Part shown: in pieces, positions 29,501-41,743 of the stretch
Layout of the letters: each line of letters opens with the position of its first letter
Position numbering within the stretch: the stretch's first letter is position 1
Assembly: GCA_902795275.1 (NCBI GenBank)
Contig: CADBKQ010000004.1
Coordinates: 62,001-126,000, forward strand
Length of the DNA stretch: 64,000 bases
From: an uncultured Eubacteriales bacterium
GTDB taxonomy: Bacteria; Bacillota; Clostridia; Christensenellales; Aristaeellaceae
Direction of reading: 5' to 3'
The notes under the pieces: model-generated
Databases searched by the model: none
What the model saw: the letters and a program-made list of their open reading frames with translations, nothing else
What the model was told of the DNA's origin: nothing
Made by a program: the position numbers and the translations under genes

Positions 29501-30062
29501 TTAAGCGGGGCCGCACGGCCTTTTCCTCGTCCAGACCGTGATCCATGAGCTCGATATAAAAGTGATCGGGGCCGAACAGGTCGCACATGTCCCGGATGTA
29601 TTTTTCCGCGTCGTTGTACTGCTCATTCAGCAGGTATTTGGGCAGGTCGCCGGAAATGCAGGCGGACAGGGCGATCAGGCCCTCGTGGTGCTGGCGGATG
29701 AAATTGTAGTCCATGCGGGGGCGGTAATAGAACCCCCTCGTGAACGCCTCGCTCACCAGGGTCATCAGGTTCCGGTAGCCCGTTTCGTTCTCGCACAGCA
29801 GAATCAAATGGCTGTATTCCCGGGACAGGGAGCGCTTGTCCTCCATGTCGGGACACACGTATACCTCGCACCCGATCACGGGATGAATACCGGCGTCCTT
29901 GCACGCCTGGTAAAACTCCACCGCGCCGTACAGCACGCCGTGGTCGGTGATGGCGCAGGCGTCCATGCCCAGCTCCTTCACGCGCTGGACCAGCTTCTTG
30001 ATCCGGCACGCGCCGTCCAGCAGGCTGTATTCCGTATGCAGATGCAGGTGCGCGAAGGCCAT
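26568..30062 (-). CDS. dnaE: DNA polymerase III alpha subunit (DnaE type)
   Basis: Replicative C-family DNA polymerase of 1164 residues. The N-terminal PHP domain opens FAHLHLHTEYSLLDGACRI. The catalytic palm contains GPGRGSGAGSIVAYCL and PDIDVDFCYERRQEVIDY with the Asp pair. The helix-hairpin-helix and OB-fold (GGIIVEAHNKATRKGGLMGFFTLEDQ) domains follow near the C-terminus. The length and absence of an inserted exonuclease distinguish it from PolC. It is the first gene of an operon that continues with anti-sigma-like, sigma and sensor kinase genes through 1-4 nt junctions. A TATAAT promoter lies 40 nt upstream. Confidence 0.97.
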   Translation of the reverse strand: MAFAHLHLHTEYSLLDGACRIKKLVQRVKELGMDACAITDHGVLYGAVEFYQACKDAGIHPVIGCEVYVCPDMEDKRSLSREYSHLILLCENETGYRNLMTLVSEAFTRGFYYRPRMDYNFIRQHHEGLIALSACISGDLPKYLLNEQYNDAEKYIRDMCDLFGPDHFYIELMDHGLDEEKAVRPRLIEMSKRTGVPLVTTNDCHYLTRRDADAQEVLMCIQMGKTLEDDNRMRQHTQELYVKSEQEMRDLFPGLDEAIERTEEIAKRCQVDFDFHTVHLPRYDVPEGETSDSMLRRLCKEGFAQRYAADDQEARDRLEYELSVITRMGYVDYFLIVWDFIKYAKDNGIMVGPGRGSGAGSIVAYCLNITMLDPLKYQLLFERFLNPERVSMPDIDVDFCYERRQEVIDYVARKYGHDHVCQIITFGTMAARGVLRDVGRVLGYPYAEVDAVAKAVPMALDMTLEKAMEQNKELRDMYDSDPKVKRLIDTGLTLEGMPRHASTHAAGVLITREPATHYVPLQKNDDVITTQYPMGIIEKLGLLKMDFLGLRTLTVIRDTLDMLEKRGIHLKPEDIPMDDPGVYDMICDGDTDGVFQLEGGGMRTFLTNMRPRSFEDIIAAISLYRPGPMESIPRYIRGKQHPETVQYKTPLLAPILDVTYGCMVYQEQVMQIVRDLAGYSYGRSDLVRRAMAKKKKDVMAKERKNFVYGSEEDNIPGAVSKGVSAEVAESIFDEMTSFASYAFNKPHAACYAVVALQTGYLKYHYPAEFMAALMNSVTGNSAKIAAYIYYCRQKGIPILPPRINSSFGPFTVDTDQDGKTGIRFGMGGVKNVGEKAVEAIVRERFNHGEYRDIFDFCRRVAGEDVNKRAVESLIKAGCFDGLGASRAQCVAVYEPAMDAQTSQRKQNVTGQISLFDFGQPAEDLRTEETFPPMPEYPLKELLSQEKEMTGVYCSAHPLDEYADQLKNLPVNTAYLAEMADREDKGLSEDGRRVAMGGIIVEAHNKATRKGGLMGFFTLEDQTGQVECLMFPKIYERYGRVLAPDQAVLVTGRLSVRDDEDTKLLADVVEPLGESIPKPVDMRTDAQIAKDAKTKLYLRMRRDQMPRIQAMLAKTPGSVPVYINLPEEGITLLCPRNLWVKDANLTKTSLLFDLDEQDMKVVEKP

Positions 30063-30102
30063 GGCCGCCCCTCCCTTTTGAACCTAATTTTTCACAAATA
30101 GC

Positions 30103-30131
30103 ATTATACCGCAAACGGAACGGAATGTAAA
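30103..30131 (-). promoter_or_regulatory. Promoter of the dnaE-sigma operon
   Basis: Minus strand: TTTACA (30131-30126), 17-nt spacer, TATAAT (30108-30103), about 40 nt before dnaE. It is the only strong promoter seen for all four genes of the operon. Confidence 0.82.
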
Positions 30132-30313
30132 ATAAAAAGTGCGCGCCGGGGAAGGGCTTTCTGACAATTCACTCCATTTTCTGTATCTTTCAGGCATTTC
30201 TTCTGGCGGAAAACGCGCGGATGTGCTATACTGGTTCCGTTCACAGGGGGAAAGCGGACGGGCGAGTGTCCGGCGCGGGTTTCCCCGCAGCAGTTACAAG
30301 GAGGTACCAAACC

Positions 30314-31255
30314 ATGTCTCAGTTCACTCAGCCGCTCAACACGCCCACGCCCAAGGCCCCCAAGCAAGTCAGCAAGAAGGGCATGACGGGCCTGATCCTG
30401 GCGGTTGTGATCATTCTGATCGCGCTGGTGATTTTCTTCCGCTGCACCGTGCAGATCGACACCGGCTACACCGCCATCGTAACCACCTTCGGCAAGGTGG
30501 AGGACTACACCATGGAGGCCGGTTTCCATTTCAAGAGCCCCTTCCAGGAAATCATCCTGATGGACAACCGGGAACAGAAAACCCCCTTCTCCACCCAGGC
30601 GTTTTCCAGCGACATCCAGCAGGTGGACATCGTGGGCTCCATCAACTACGCCATCAATAAGTCCACCGCCATGACCCTGTTCAAGGAGGTCGGCACCGAC
30701 TACTTCAACAAGCTGGTCAATCCCCGCATGCTGGAAAACACGAAGGCCGTGTTCTCCAAGTACACCGCTGAAAACCTGGTCAGCGCCCGGGAGCAGCTCT
30801 CCATCCAGATCCGAGACAACCTGAGCCGCGAAATGGAGCGCTACGGCATCACCATCATCAGCGTGTCCATTGAAAACATCGACTTCACCGACGCCTTCAC
30901 CGACGCCGTTGAAGCCAAGCAGGTCGCCGCCCAGCGCAAGCTCCAGGCCGAGATCGAGCAGGAGCAGAAGACCATGGAAACCCAGCAGCAGGCGTCCCGC
31001 CAGAAGATCGAAGCCGACGCAAAGGCCGCCGTGGTGAAGGTCAACGCCGACGCGGAAGCCTATTCTACCCGCGTGAAGGCCGAAGCCGAAGCCGAGGCGA
31101 ATCAGAAGATCGCCGAATCCCTGACCCAGAACCTGATTGAATTCACCCAGGTGAAGCAGTGGAACGGCCTGCTGCCCACCTACGTGTCCGGCGGCGCGGC
31201 GGAAGCCCTGCCCGTGCTGAGCTTGAACGGCGCGCAGCAGCCCGAGGCTGAATAA
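30314..31255 (+). CDS. SPFH/prohibitin-family membrane protein
   Basis: 313 residues. A cytosolic N-terminus of about 25 residues, one TM helix (TGLILAVVIILIALVIFF), then the SPFH domain (IDTGYTAIVTTFGKVEDYTMEAGFHF through FTDAFTDAVEAKQ) and a long C-terminal Ala/Glu/Lys/Gln coiled coil (about 215-280). It is the classical prohibitin/HflK-like layout, with a short tail. Such proteins form ring- or cage-like scaffolds in the membrane and often modulate FtsH. ATG 30314 has AAGGAGG upstream. An extended -10 (TGCTATACT at 30224-30232) probably starts its transcript, with a roughly 80-nt GC-rich leader that can fold. Confidence 0.9.
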   Translation: MSQFTQPLNTPTPKAPKQVSKKGMTGLILAVVIILIALVIFFRCTVQIDTGYTAIVTTFGKVEDYTMEAGFHFKSPFQEIILMDNREQKTPFSTQAFSSDIQQVDIVGSINYAINKSTAMTLFKEVGTDYFNKLVNPRMLENTKAVFSKYTAENLVSAREQLSIQIRDNLSREMERYGITIISVSIENIDFTDAFTDAVEAKQVAAQRKLQAEIEQEQKTMETQQQASRQKIEADAKAAVVKVNADAEAYSTRVKAEAEAEANQKIAESLTQNLIEFTQVKQWNGLLPTYVSGGAAEALPVLSLNGAQQPEAE

Positions 31256-31294
31256 TTTCACGCTCCGCAATAAAGAAGTAACAGTTTTGTAAAC

Positions 31295-31353
31295 GGCATT
31301 CCCCGGACGGCTTCCGCAGAGGACGGAACTTACCCGGGGAATGCCATTTTTTT
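31295..31353 (+). terminator. Terminator of the SPFH gene
   Basis: GGCATTCCCCGG (31295-31306) pairs with CCGGGGAATGCC (31334-31345), 12 bp, with a 27-nt loop and then seven T. It isolates the following rpoB promoter. Confidence 0.9.
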
Positions 31354-31374
31354 GAAATAATTGAGAAAAAGGTA

Positions 31375-31403
31375 TTGACATTTTCATATATGTATGCTAC
31401 CAT
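31375..31403 (+). promoter_or_regulatory. rpoB promoter
   Basis: TTGACA (31375-31380), 17-nt spacer, TACCAT (31398-31403) with an extended TG (TATGCTACCAT). The -10 region matches that of the three RNA-locus promoters near 40.8-41.7 kb (TATGCTATCAT), which supports the latter being housekeeping promoters. Confidence 0.85.
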
Positions 31404-31411
31404 CTAAAATC

Positions 31412-31440
31412 GCACCAGTATCGAATGGGTGCGTCTTTTT
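31412..31440 (+). promoter_or_regulatory. Attenuator-like hairpin in the rpoB leader
   Basis: CGCACC (about 31412-31417) can pair with GGTGCG (about 31428-31434), followed directly by TCTTTTT. It lies in the first 30 nt of the predicted transcript and resembles a short terminator, so it may control read-through into rpoB. No peptide or riboswitch consensus was recognised. Confidence 0.45.
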
Positions 31441-31546
31441 CCCTGTGCTTTTGACTCACTTTTGTAACAAATTGCAAAAGGGGCTGGGGTAGGGGAATTA
31501 TGCGCTTTTTCGGCGTCTGGGCAGCAATAAAGGGGTGATAGCTTAT

Positions 31547-35260
<3,714 letters not shown>

Positions 35261-35270
35261 GGGAGTTTTA

Positions 35271-35354
35271 AGGGAATAGGGATGAGGGAATAGGGATTAG
35301 TTATATAGTTTCTTTCATTGCCCCTAATCCCTAATGCCTAATCCCTAATCCCTG
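35271..35354. repeat. Heptamer-repeat hairpin between rpoB and rpoC
   Basis: Left arm AGGGAAT-AGGGATG-AGGGAAT-type 7-bp units (35271-35300), and right arm CTAATCC-CTAATGC-CTAATCC units (35321-35354) in inverted orientation, with a 20-nt AT-rich loop. It lies inside the rpoBC spacer, so its RNA hairpin would separate the two cistrons. Confidence 0.8.
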
Positions 35355-35394
35355 GCTTTTCCTACCCGCGCCACAACGGAGGGAGTTTGTATCC

Positions 35395-38300
35395 ATGTTT
35401 GAACTGACAAATTTAGATTCCATCCAAATCGGCATGGCCTCTTCCGAGCAGATCCTCGCCTGGAGCTACGGCGAGGTCAGCAAGCCCGAGACCATTAACT
35501 ACCGCACGCTCAAGCCCGAGCGCGACGGCCTGTACTGCGAGCGCATCTTTGGGCCCCAGAAGGACTGGGAATGCTCCTGCGGCAAGTATAAGCGCGTCAA
35601 GTTCAAGAATAAGGAAATGGTCTGCGACAAGTGCGGCGTCCAGATCACCCGGGCCAAAGTGCGCCGCGAGCGCATGGGCCATATCGCCCTGGCCGCGCCG
35701 GTCAGCCACATCTGGTATTTCAAGGGCATCCCCTCCCGGATGGGCATGCTGCTGGATGTGAGCCCCCGGGCGCTGGAAAAGGTGCTGTATTTCGCTTCCT
35801 ATATTGTGCTGAATCCCGGCAACGAAGCGGTCACCAAGGTGAGCCGCAACGAGCTGATCACCGACTCCAAGTATCGCTCCATCATGGCGATGAGCGAGGA
35901 GGAGCGCGGCGAGTTCAAGGCCGGCATCGGCGCGGAAGCGGTCAAGGAAATGCTGCTGGCCCTCGACCTGGAGGCCCTCAGCGAAAGCCTGAAAAAAGAA
36001 ATCAACGACCTGATTGAAAAGGAACGCGACCGGGAGGGCGAAGGCCAGAAGCGTACCCACGCGGTGAAACGCCTGGAAGTGGTGGAGGCTTTCCGCCTTT
36101 CCCACAACAAGCCCGAATGGATGATCATGGACGTGATCCCCGTCATTCCCCCGGATCTGCGCCCCATGGTGCAGCTGGACGGCGGCCGCTTCGCCACCTC
36201 CGACCTGAACGACCTGTACCGCCGCGTGATCAACCGCAACAACCGCTTAAAGAGGATGCTGGAGCTGGGCACCCCGGACATCATCGTGCGCAATGAAAAG
36301 CGCATGCTGCAAGAGGCCGTGGACGCCCTGATCGACAACGGCCGCCGCGGACGCCCTGTGACCGGCCCCGGCAACCGGCCCTTAAAGTCTCTGTCCGACC
36401 TGCTGCGCGGCAAGCAGGGCCGTTTCCGCCAGAACCTGCTGGGCAAGCGCGTGGACTATTCCGGCCGTTCGGTCATCGTGGTCGGGCCCGAACTGAAGCT
36501 CTATCAGTGCGGCCTGCCCAAGGACATGGCGCTGGAGCTGTTCAAGCCCTTCGTGATGGAAAAGCTGGTTTCCTTGAAGATTGCCCACAACGTCAAGTCC
36601 GCCAAGCGCATGGTGGAAAAGGTAAAGCCCGAGGTGTGGGACATCCTGGAGGATGTCATCAAGGAGCATCCCGTGCTGCTGAACCGCGCGCCCACCCTGC
36701 ACCGTCTGGGCATTCAGGCCTTCGAGCCCATCCTGGTGGAGGGCAAAGCCATCCGCCTGCATCCCCTGGCCTGCACCGCCTATAACGCCGACTTTGACGG
36801 CGACCAGATGGCCGTGCACGTCCCGCTCAGCATGGAAGCCCAGGCCGAGGCCCGGTTCCTGATGCTGTGCGCCAACAACATCATGAAGCCCCAGGACGGC
36901 ATGCCCGTCATCAGCCCCACCCAGGACATGGTGATCGGCTGCCACTATCTGACCATCACCCGGGACGACGCCAAGGGCGCGGGCCGCGTCTTCGCGTCCC
37001 CCGACGAAGCCATGATGGCCTACCAGTGCCAGCAGATCTCCCTGCAGGCCCCCATCAAGGTTCGCATCGAGCGCACCTGGGAGGGCGTCACCGAGCGCCG
37101 GGTCATCGACACCACCCTGGGCCTGCTGATCTTCAACGACGTGGTTCCCCAGGATCTGGGCTTCAAGCCCCGCGAAACCCAGGACGACCAGTTCGTGCTG
37201 GAAATCGACCACAAGGTCATCAAGAAGGACCTGGGCCAGATCGTGGAAAAGTGCTTCCACGTCCACGGCGAAAGCCAGACCGCCAAGGTGCTGGACGCCA
37301 TCAAGAACCTGGGCTACAAGTATTCCACCCGCGGCGCCATCACCGTGTCCGTGGGCGACATCATCATCCCACCCGAAAAGCAGACCTGGCTGAAAGAAAC
37401 CGACGACCTGGTGGCCACCATCAACCGCAAGTACCGCCGCGGCGAAATGAGCGAGGACGAGCGCTACCGCATGGTCATCGACGCCTGGCAGAACACCACC
37501 AACCGGCTGAAAAACCGAGTGATGGAAGTGCTGCCGCCCTACAACCCCATCAGCATGATGACCGGTTCCGGAGCCCGCGGTTCCGCCGGTCAGGTGGCCC
37601 AGCTGGCCGGTATGCGCGGCCTGATGGCTTCTCCTTCCGGACGCGCCATCGAAGTGCCGATCCGCGCCAACTTCCGTGAAGGCCTGAACGTGCTGGAATT
37701 CTTCATGTCCTCCCACGGCAGCCGCAAGTCCCTGGCCGACACCGCCCTGCGTACCGCCGACTCTGGTTACCTGACCCGCCGCCTGGTGGACGTGGCCCAG
37801 GAAGTCATCGTCCGGGAAATCGACTGCTTCGAGTCCCGGGGCGAAAAAGTGCGCGGCATCACCGTGCAGCCCATCGGCGAGATCGAGGGCATCGACGACC
37901 GCGTGCGCGGCCGCTACGCCGCCGAGGATGTGTACCATCCCATCACCGGCGAGCTGCTGGTGCACGTGAATGAACTGATCGACTACGAAAAGGCCGGCAT
38001 CATCAAGAAGGCGGGCATCACCAAGATGAACGTCCGCTCGGTGCTGACCTGCCACAGCGAGCACGGCGTGTGCGCCCGCTGCTACGGCATGAACCTGGCC
38101 CACGGCGGCATCGTGGACATCGGCGAGGCTGTCGGCATCATCGCCGCCCAGTCCATCGGCGAGCCCGGCACCCAGCTGACCATGCGTACCTTCCACTCCG
38201 GCGGCGTGGCTTCCGCGGACGACATCACCCAGGGTCTTCCCCGCGTGGAAGAACTGTTCGAGGCCCGCAAGCCCAAGCGCGACGCTACCCTGGCCGAAAT

Positions 38301-38952
38301 CAGCGGCAAGGTGCAGATCGTGGAAAGCAAGAAAAAGCGCGAGGTCATCATCACCAACGAGGACGACCCCAACGAAAAGAAGAGCTACCAGATCCACTAC
38401 GGCGCGCGGCTCAAGGTGTCCGACGGCGATGTGATCCCCGCGGGCGCGGAACTGATCGAAGGCTCCGTCAACCCCCACGACCTGCTGCGCATCCTGGGCA
38501 TCCGCGCCGTGCAGGAATACCTGCTGAAAGAAGTGCTTTCCGCTTACTATTCCTCCGGTGTGAAGATCGCCGACAAGCACATCGAGGTCATCGTGCGCCA
38601 GATGCTGCGCAAGGTGCGCGTGGAGGACGCGGGCGATACCGACCTGCTGCCCGGCGGCCTGGTGGACATCTACGAGTTCGAGGAAGCCAACGAAAAGACC
38701 ATCATGGCGGGCGGACGGCCTGCCATTGCCAAGCGCATCCTGCTGGGCATCACGAAGGCTTCCCTGGCCACCGACTCCTTCCTCTCCGCCGCCTCCTTCC
38801 AGGAGACCACCCGCGTGCTCACCGAAGCCGCTATCAAGGGCAAGGTGGACCCGCTGCTGGGCCTGAAAGAGAACGTCATCATCGGCAAGCTGATTCCCGC
38901 CGGTACCGGCCTGAAACGCTACAAGAATATCGAATTGCAGGAAACCTATTGA
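35395..38952 (+). CDS. rpoC: RNA polymerase beta-prime subunit
   Basis: 1185 residues. N-terminal zinc site [22 protein letters not shown] region, the catalytic magnesium motif [13 protein letters not shown] (about residue 464), the bridge/trigger-helix region with [11 protein letters not shown]-type sequence, and the second zinc cluster with [13 protein letters not shown], followed by [16 protein letters not shown]. The length is typical of Clostridia and Bacilli. It starts 134 nt after rpoB with GGAGGGAG upstream. The spacer contains a heptamer-repeat hairpin. It is not followed by rpsL, rpsG and fusA as in most Firmicutes but by a terminator and a GH43 gene. Confidence 0.98.
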   Translation: MFELTNLDSIQIGMASSEQILAWSYGEVSKPETINYRTLKPERDGLYCERIFGPQKDWECSCGKYKRVKFKNKEMVCDKCGVQITRAKVRRERMGHIALAAPVSHIWYFKGIPSRMGMLLDVSPRALEKVLYFASYIVLNPGNEAVTKVSRNELITDSKYRSIMAMSEEERGEFKAGIGAEAVKEMLLALDLEALSESLKKEINDLIEKERDREGEGQKRTHAVKRLEVVEAFRLSHNKPEWMIMDVIPVIPPDLRPMVQLDGGRFATSDLNDLYRRVINRNNRLKRMLELGTPDIIVRNEKRMLQEAVDALIDNGRRGRPVTGPGNRPLKSLSDLLRGKQGRFRQNLLGKRVDYSGRSVIVVGPELKLYQCGLPKDMALELFKPFVMEKLVSLKIAHNVKSAKRMVEKVKPEVWDILEDVIKEHPVLLNRAPTLHRLGIQAFEPILVEGKAIRLHPLACTAYNADFDGDQMAVHVPLSMEAQAEARFLMLCANNIMKPQDGMPVISPTQDMVIGCHYLTITRDDAKGAGRVFASPDEAMMAYQCQQISLQAPIKVRIERTWEGVTERRVIDTTLGLLIFNDVVPQDLGFKPRETQDDQFVLEIDHKVIKKDLGQIVEKCFHVHGESQTAKVLDAIKNLGYKYSTRGAITVSVGDIIIPPEKQTWLKETDDLVATINRKYRRGEMSEDERYRMVIDAWQNTTNRLKNRVMEVLPPYNPISMMTGSGARGSAGQVAQLAGMRGLMASPSGRAIEVPIRANFREGLNVLEFFMSSHGSRKSLADTALRTADSGYLTRRLVDVAQEVIVREIDCFESRGEKVRGITVQPIGEIEGIDDRVRGRYAAEDVYHPITGELLVHVNELIDYEKAGIIKKAGITKMNVRSVLTCHSEHGVCARCYGMNLAHGGIVDIGEAVGIIAAQSIGEPGTQLTMRTFHSGGVASADDITQGLPRVEELFEARKPKRDATLAEISGKVQIVESKKKREVIITNEDDPNEKKSYQIHYGARLKVSDGDVIPAGAELIEGSVNPHDLLRILGIRAVQEYLLKEVLSAYYSSGVKIADKHIEVIVRQMLRKVRVEDAGDTDLLPGGLVDIYEFEEANEKTIMAGGRPAIAKRILLGITKASLATDSFLSAASFQETTRVLTEAAIKGKVDPLLGLKENVIIGKLIPAGTGLKRYKNIELQETY

Positions 38953-38965
38953 TCCATTTGCATGC

Positions 38966-38997
38966 AGAAACCCGCCTCCCCGGCGGGTTTCTGTTTA
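38966..38997 (+). terminator. Terminator of rpoC
   Basis: AGAAACCCGCC / GGCGGGTTTCT (11 bp, 5-nt loop) followed by GTTTATCC, 14 nt after the stop codon. Confidence 0.88.
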
Positions 38998-39030
38998 TCC
39001 AATTGGTTTTGTGAAAGGATGAAATACTGT

Positions 39031-40356
39031 ATGCCCAATCCGATTCTGCCCTTTTGGGAATACATTCCCGACGGGGAACCCCGGGTGTTCGGCGACCGCG
39101 TGTACCTGTACGGCTCCCATGACCGCGTTGCCGGGGACGCTTTCTGCGATTTCAAGCTCAAGGTCTGGTCCGCGCCGCTGAACAACCTGAACGCCTGGCA
39201 GTGCCACGGCGACAGCTTCCGCACCCGTCCCGGCAAGAAACGCGGCGCGGACACGCCCTGGACAGACCGTGAATTATACGCCCCGGATGTGATCGAAAAG
39301 GACGGCAAGTTTTATTTATACGCTTATATCGTGGGCGCGAAGGGCGCGGTGGGCGTTTCCGACAGGCCGGAAGGCCCCTTCCGCCTGCTGTCGTCGTACC
39401 GCTATACCGATCAGGTAGGGGACGAGGGCATCTTCAACGACGCCGGGGTGCTGGTGGACACGGACGGGCGTGTGTATGTGTATTACGGCTTCACCCAGTC
39501 CCATATGAACGAGCTGAACCCGGATACCATGTGTGACGTGCTGCCCGGCAGCTACCGCCATCCCGTGATCGACGACGCGGAAACCGTGCCGGAGGAACGG
39601 CGCTTCTACGAAGCCAGCTCGCCCCGGAAGATCGGCGACACTTACTACCTGATTTATTCCCCCCGCAAGGGCAGCCGCCTGGCCTACGCCACCAGCAAAT
39701 CGCCCGCCGGGCCTTTTACCTATCGCGGCTATATTATCGACAACGGGGTGGATTACCCGGCGGGCAACAACCACGGCTCCATCGCCTGCCTGAACGGGCA
39801 ATGGTACGTGTTCTACCACCGCATGACCAACCATTCCATCACCAGCCGCCGGGCTTGCGCGGAGAAAATCACCATCCTGCCGGACGGCTCCATCCCGCCG
39901 GTGGAAATGACCTCCCTGGGCTTTGAGGACGCGCTGAACCCGTATCAGATCACGCCCGCCGAAATCGCCTGCGTGCTGACCGGCGGCTGCTTCATCACGG
40001 AAAAGGACGTGTTCTCCCGCGTTATAACCGACGTGACGGATGGCTGCGTGATGGGATACAAATACTATGATTTTGGCGATGACCTGACCGGCGACGGGAT
40101 GACGTTGGCCCTGAAAGTCAAGGGCATGGGCGTCAACTGCCGGGTGCACGTTTTATTGGACGATCCGAAGGAGGGCCGGGAAATCGGCGCTTGCGCCATC
40201 GGCACGGGGGACGGCGTTTACAGAACGGCCGTTCAGCCGGTCACCGGCAGGCACGCCCTCTACCTGGCAGCGGAAAACAAAATCGAAGGCTGGATGGGCC
40301 AGTTCTTTGAAAACCGGCGGCTGTTTGAGCTGGAATCCTTCGTCTTCCTGAAATAA
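39031..40356 (+). CDS. Glycoside hydrolase family 43 enzyme
   Basis: 441 residues, start ATG 39031 chosen because AAAGGA abuts the upstream in-frame ATG 39019. The N-terminal ~300 residues show the five-bladed GH43 propeller pattern: FGDRVYLYGSHD, LYAPDVIEKDGKFYLYAY, GIFNDAGVLVDTDGRVYVYYG, FYEASSPRKIGDTYYLIYS with the probable acid Glu, and NNHGSIACLNGQWYVFYHR. The last ~140 residues look like a CBM6-type beta-sandwich (MTLALKVKGMGVNCRVHVLLDD). There is no signal peptide, so it likely acts in the cytosol on imported arabinosides or xylosides. Its 3' end overlaps the end of the convergent XRE gene by 116 nt. Confidence 0.9.
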   Translation: MPNPILPFWEYIPDGEPRVFGDRVYLYGSHDRVAGDAFCDFKLKVWSAPLNNLNAWQCHGDSFRTRPGKKRGADTPWTDRELYAPDVIEKDGKFYLYAYIVGAKGAVGVSDRPEGPFRLLSSYRYTDQVGDEGIFNDAGVLVDTDGRVYVYYGFTQSHMNELNPDTMCDVLPGSYRHPVIDDAETVPEERRFYEASSPRKIGDTYYLIYSPRKGSRLAYATSKSPAGPFTYRGYIIDNGVDYPAGNNHGSIACLNGQWYVFYHRMTNHSITSRRACAEKITILPDGSIPPVEMTSLGFEDALNPYQITPAEIACVLTGGCFITEKDVFSRVITDVTDGCVMGYKYYDFGDDLTGDGMTLALKVKGMGVNCRVHVLLDDPKEGREIGACAIGTGDGVYRTAVQPVTGRHALYLAAENKIEGWMGQFFENRRLFELESFVFLK

Positions 40357-40624
40357 AGAAAAAACCCAAAACATGAGAGACCCCCTGGTCCTCATAGACC
40401 AGGAGGTCTTCCATGGACACCTGCAGGAGCCGGGCCAGAGCCAGCAGGTTGTCCACCGTGGGCAGGCACTCGCCGTGCTGCCACTTGTAAATGGCCTGCG
40501 GGTACTCAAACCCGAAATAGGTTTGCAGGTCCCGCACGGTCAGGCCGGCGTCGCGGCGGTGCCGCTCAATGCTGCGGCCCGTCTGCGCCAGGTCGATGAC
40601 CGGAAACGCAGTTTGATTGTACAT
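40241..40624 (-). CDS. XRE-family HTH regulator with atypical C-terminal read-through
   Basis: 127 residues. Residues 17-75 form a cro/CI-type HTH (GRSIERHRRDAGLTVRDLQ, then FGFEYPQAIYKWQHGECLPTVDNLLALARLLQVSMEDLL). A normal protein of this type would end near residue 85; here the frame stays open another 40 residues through sequence antisense to the GH43 gene, with a basic, low-quality tail. The stop may have been lost, or the tail is not functional. It reads away from the three-promoter RNA locus 200 nt further on and is the nearest candidate regulator for its shared palindrome, but that link is speculative. SD AAGGA precedes the ATG. Confidence 0.8.
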   Translation of the reverse strand: MYNQTAFPVIDLAQTGRSIERHRRDAGLTVRDLQTYFGFEYPQAIYKWQHGECLPTVDNLLALARLLQVSMEDLLVYEDQGVSHVLGFFFISGRRRIPAQTAAGFQRTGPSSLRFCFPLPGRGRACR

Positions 40625-40805
40625 CGAACCATCCTTTCCTTCGGGTCGAAAACGAATCGGCTGACAGGGAAAGTATACTGCAAGGGCAGAATGAAAATTG
40701 CTTGTTCATTCCGGACATCAAGACGGTTCATGTAAGCGGTGAAACAGCTGCTATTATAGGATGCTTTCACCGTTTTGTCAATTCATTTTCAACAAAAAAC
40801 TGTTA

Positions 40806-40847
40806 AACCAGTGGTTGAATGACGGAGGATTGTTTTTATGCTATCAT
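40806..40847 (+). promoter_or_regulatory. Promoter module 1 (palindrome plus extended -10 promoter)
   Basis: AACCAGTGGTT palindrome (40806-40816), 2 nt, ATGACG (40819-40824), 17-nt spacer, TATCAT (40842-40847) with extended TG. The same module occurs at 41123 and 41696. It drives the small basic protein at 40882. Confidence 0.8.
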
Positions 40848-40881
40848 AAAACAAATCTACTGGAAAGGATGGAATGGCAGC

Positions 40882-41136
40882 ATGAACCGTATGATTTCTT
40901 ACGACAAGCTATCGAAAAAGGAAAAGAAGGCGTATGATGCCAGGAAGCGCGTGGTCTGGGATTTCAGCCCGGTGACGCGGAAGAAAGAAAACGCGAAAGC
41001 GTACAACCGGAAAAAGGCGCGGAGATGGGAGGAGGATGTCCCGTTGACCGCGCTTTTTCTTATGATCTATCCGGCGCAGAACGTCATGCGGCGAGGGCCG
41101 CTGGATCATCCAGCGCAGCTTCAACCACCGGTTTAA
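40882..41136 (+). CDS. Small basic protein of unknown function
   Basis: 84 residues from ATG 40882, with an AAAGGATGG SD and promoter module 1 about 35 nt upstream. The first 50 residues are strongly basic and coherent (YDKLSKKEKKAYDARKRVVW, then VTRKKENAKAYNRKKARRWE), like a small RNA- or DNA-binding protein. The last 25 residues look less coding-like and run up to promoter module 2, whose palindrome begins inside the frame. I do not recognise a family. Sharing its control module with two structured RNAs suggests a joint function, for example as an RNA-binding partner, which is inference. Confidence 0.65.
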   Translation: MNRMISYDKLSKKEKKAYDARKRVVWDFSPVTRKKENAKAYNRKKARRWEEDVPLTALFLMIYPAQNVMRRGPLDHPAQLQPPV

Positions 41137-41164
41137 TGACAAAGCTGTTTCCCTGTGCTATCAT
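41123..41164 (+). promoter_or_regulatory. Promoter module 2, upstream of structured RNA A
   Basis: AACCACCGGTT (41123-41133), 2 nt, ATGACA (41136-41141), 17 nt, TATCAT (41159-41164) with TG extension. Predicted transcription start about 41171. Confidence 0.82.
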
Positions 41165-41170
41165 AGGGCC

Positions 41171-41690
41171 ATCGACAGGGGAAACAAGCGAAAGCGAAAG
41201 CCCCCGCCGAAGAAGTCCGGCAGAAAACCAGACTTCGGACATGCACCTCCGTCGGCAGGAGAATCAGGCGCACACAGCAGCGCTGTCAGACGGCAGCCAG
41301 GACGCGGCAAGCCTATGTCTTCCACTTCCAGGCCGTGAGGCACCCAGTCACCCATAGTCAACCGTTCCGCCAGGGAGGTGGAAACACTATGGAAGGTGTC
41401 GACAGCAAACGACGAACGTAGCTTTTTGCGAATTTGATGATTGATCATCGCGTCTGTCTGCTTCAATTGCATGTCAAGGGACGCCCGCCACGGCCGGCGG
41501 TGCGAACCGGGGAAACCGGGAAATCAAAGCGAACATCAACTGGCTGGAATCGGGCGCGGTACGGAATGGGAACGCCCGACAGCAGCGGCATTGGACGCAA
41601 ACAGGCGATGGACGCGATGGCTTTGCAAGGCCCTCGGAACGCATTTTCTGCCAAATCCTTTCTTGTGGAACGCTTCCACAGGAAAGAAGG
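41171..41690 (+). ncRNA. Large structured RNA A (candidate, about 520 nt)
   Basis: No credible gene lies in this stretch, but it has a dedicated promoter and many local stems. GGGG (41178) can pair with CCCC (41201) around a GCGAAAGC mini-hairpin. Box GGCGCACACAGCAGCGCT lies at 41267, CAGGCCGTGA at 41329, and core CAACCGTTCCG at 41359 enclosed by CCATAG/CTATGG. Hairpin GATGA-TTGA-TCATC (41436) precedes GCGTCTG, stem TCGGGCG/CGCCCGA spans 41550-41579, and a 3' hairpin TGTGGAA-CGC-TTCCACA with CTTTC/GAAAG extension lies at 41658-41686. The same boxes in the same order occur in RNA B, with different bases in the stems. The 3' end is uncertain, as no U-run is seen. Confidence 0.72.
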
Positions 41691-41695
41691 AATCA

Positions 41696-41737
41696 AACCA
41701 CGGGTTGAATGACAAAACGGGAAACGTATGGTATCCT
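41696..41737 (+). promoter_or_regulatory. Promoter module 3, upstream of structured RNA B
   Basis: AACCACGGGTT (41696-41706), 2 nt, ATGACA (41709-41714), 17 nt, TATCCT (41732-41737) with extended TG. Predicted start about 41744. Confidence 0.82.
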
Positions 41738-41743
41738 GAACCC

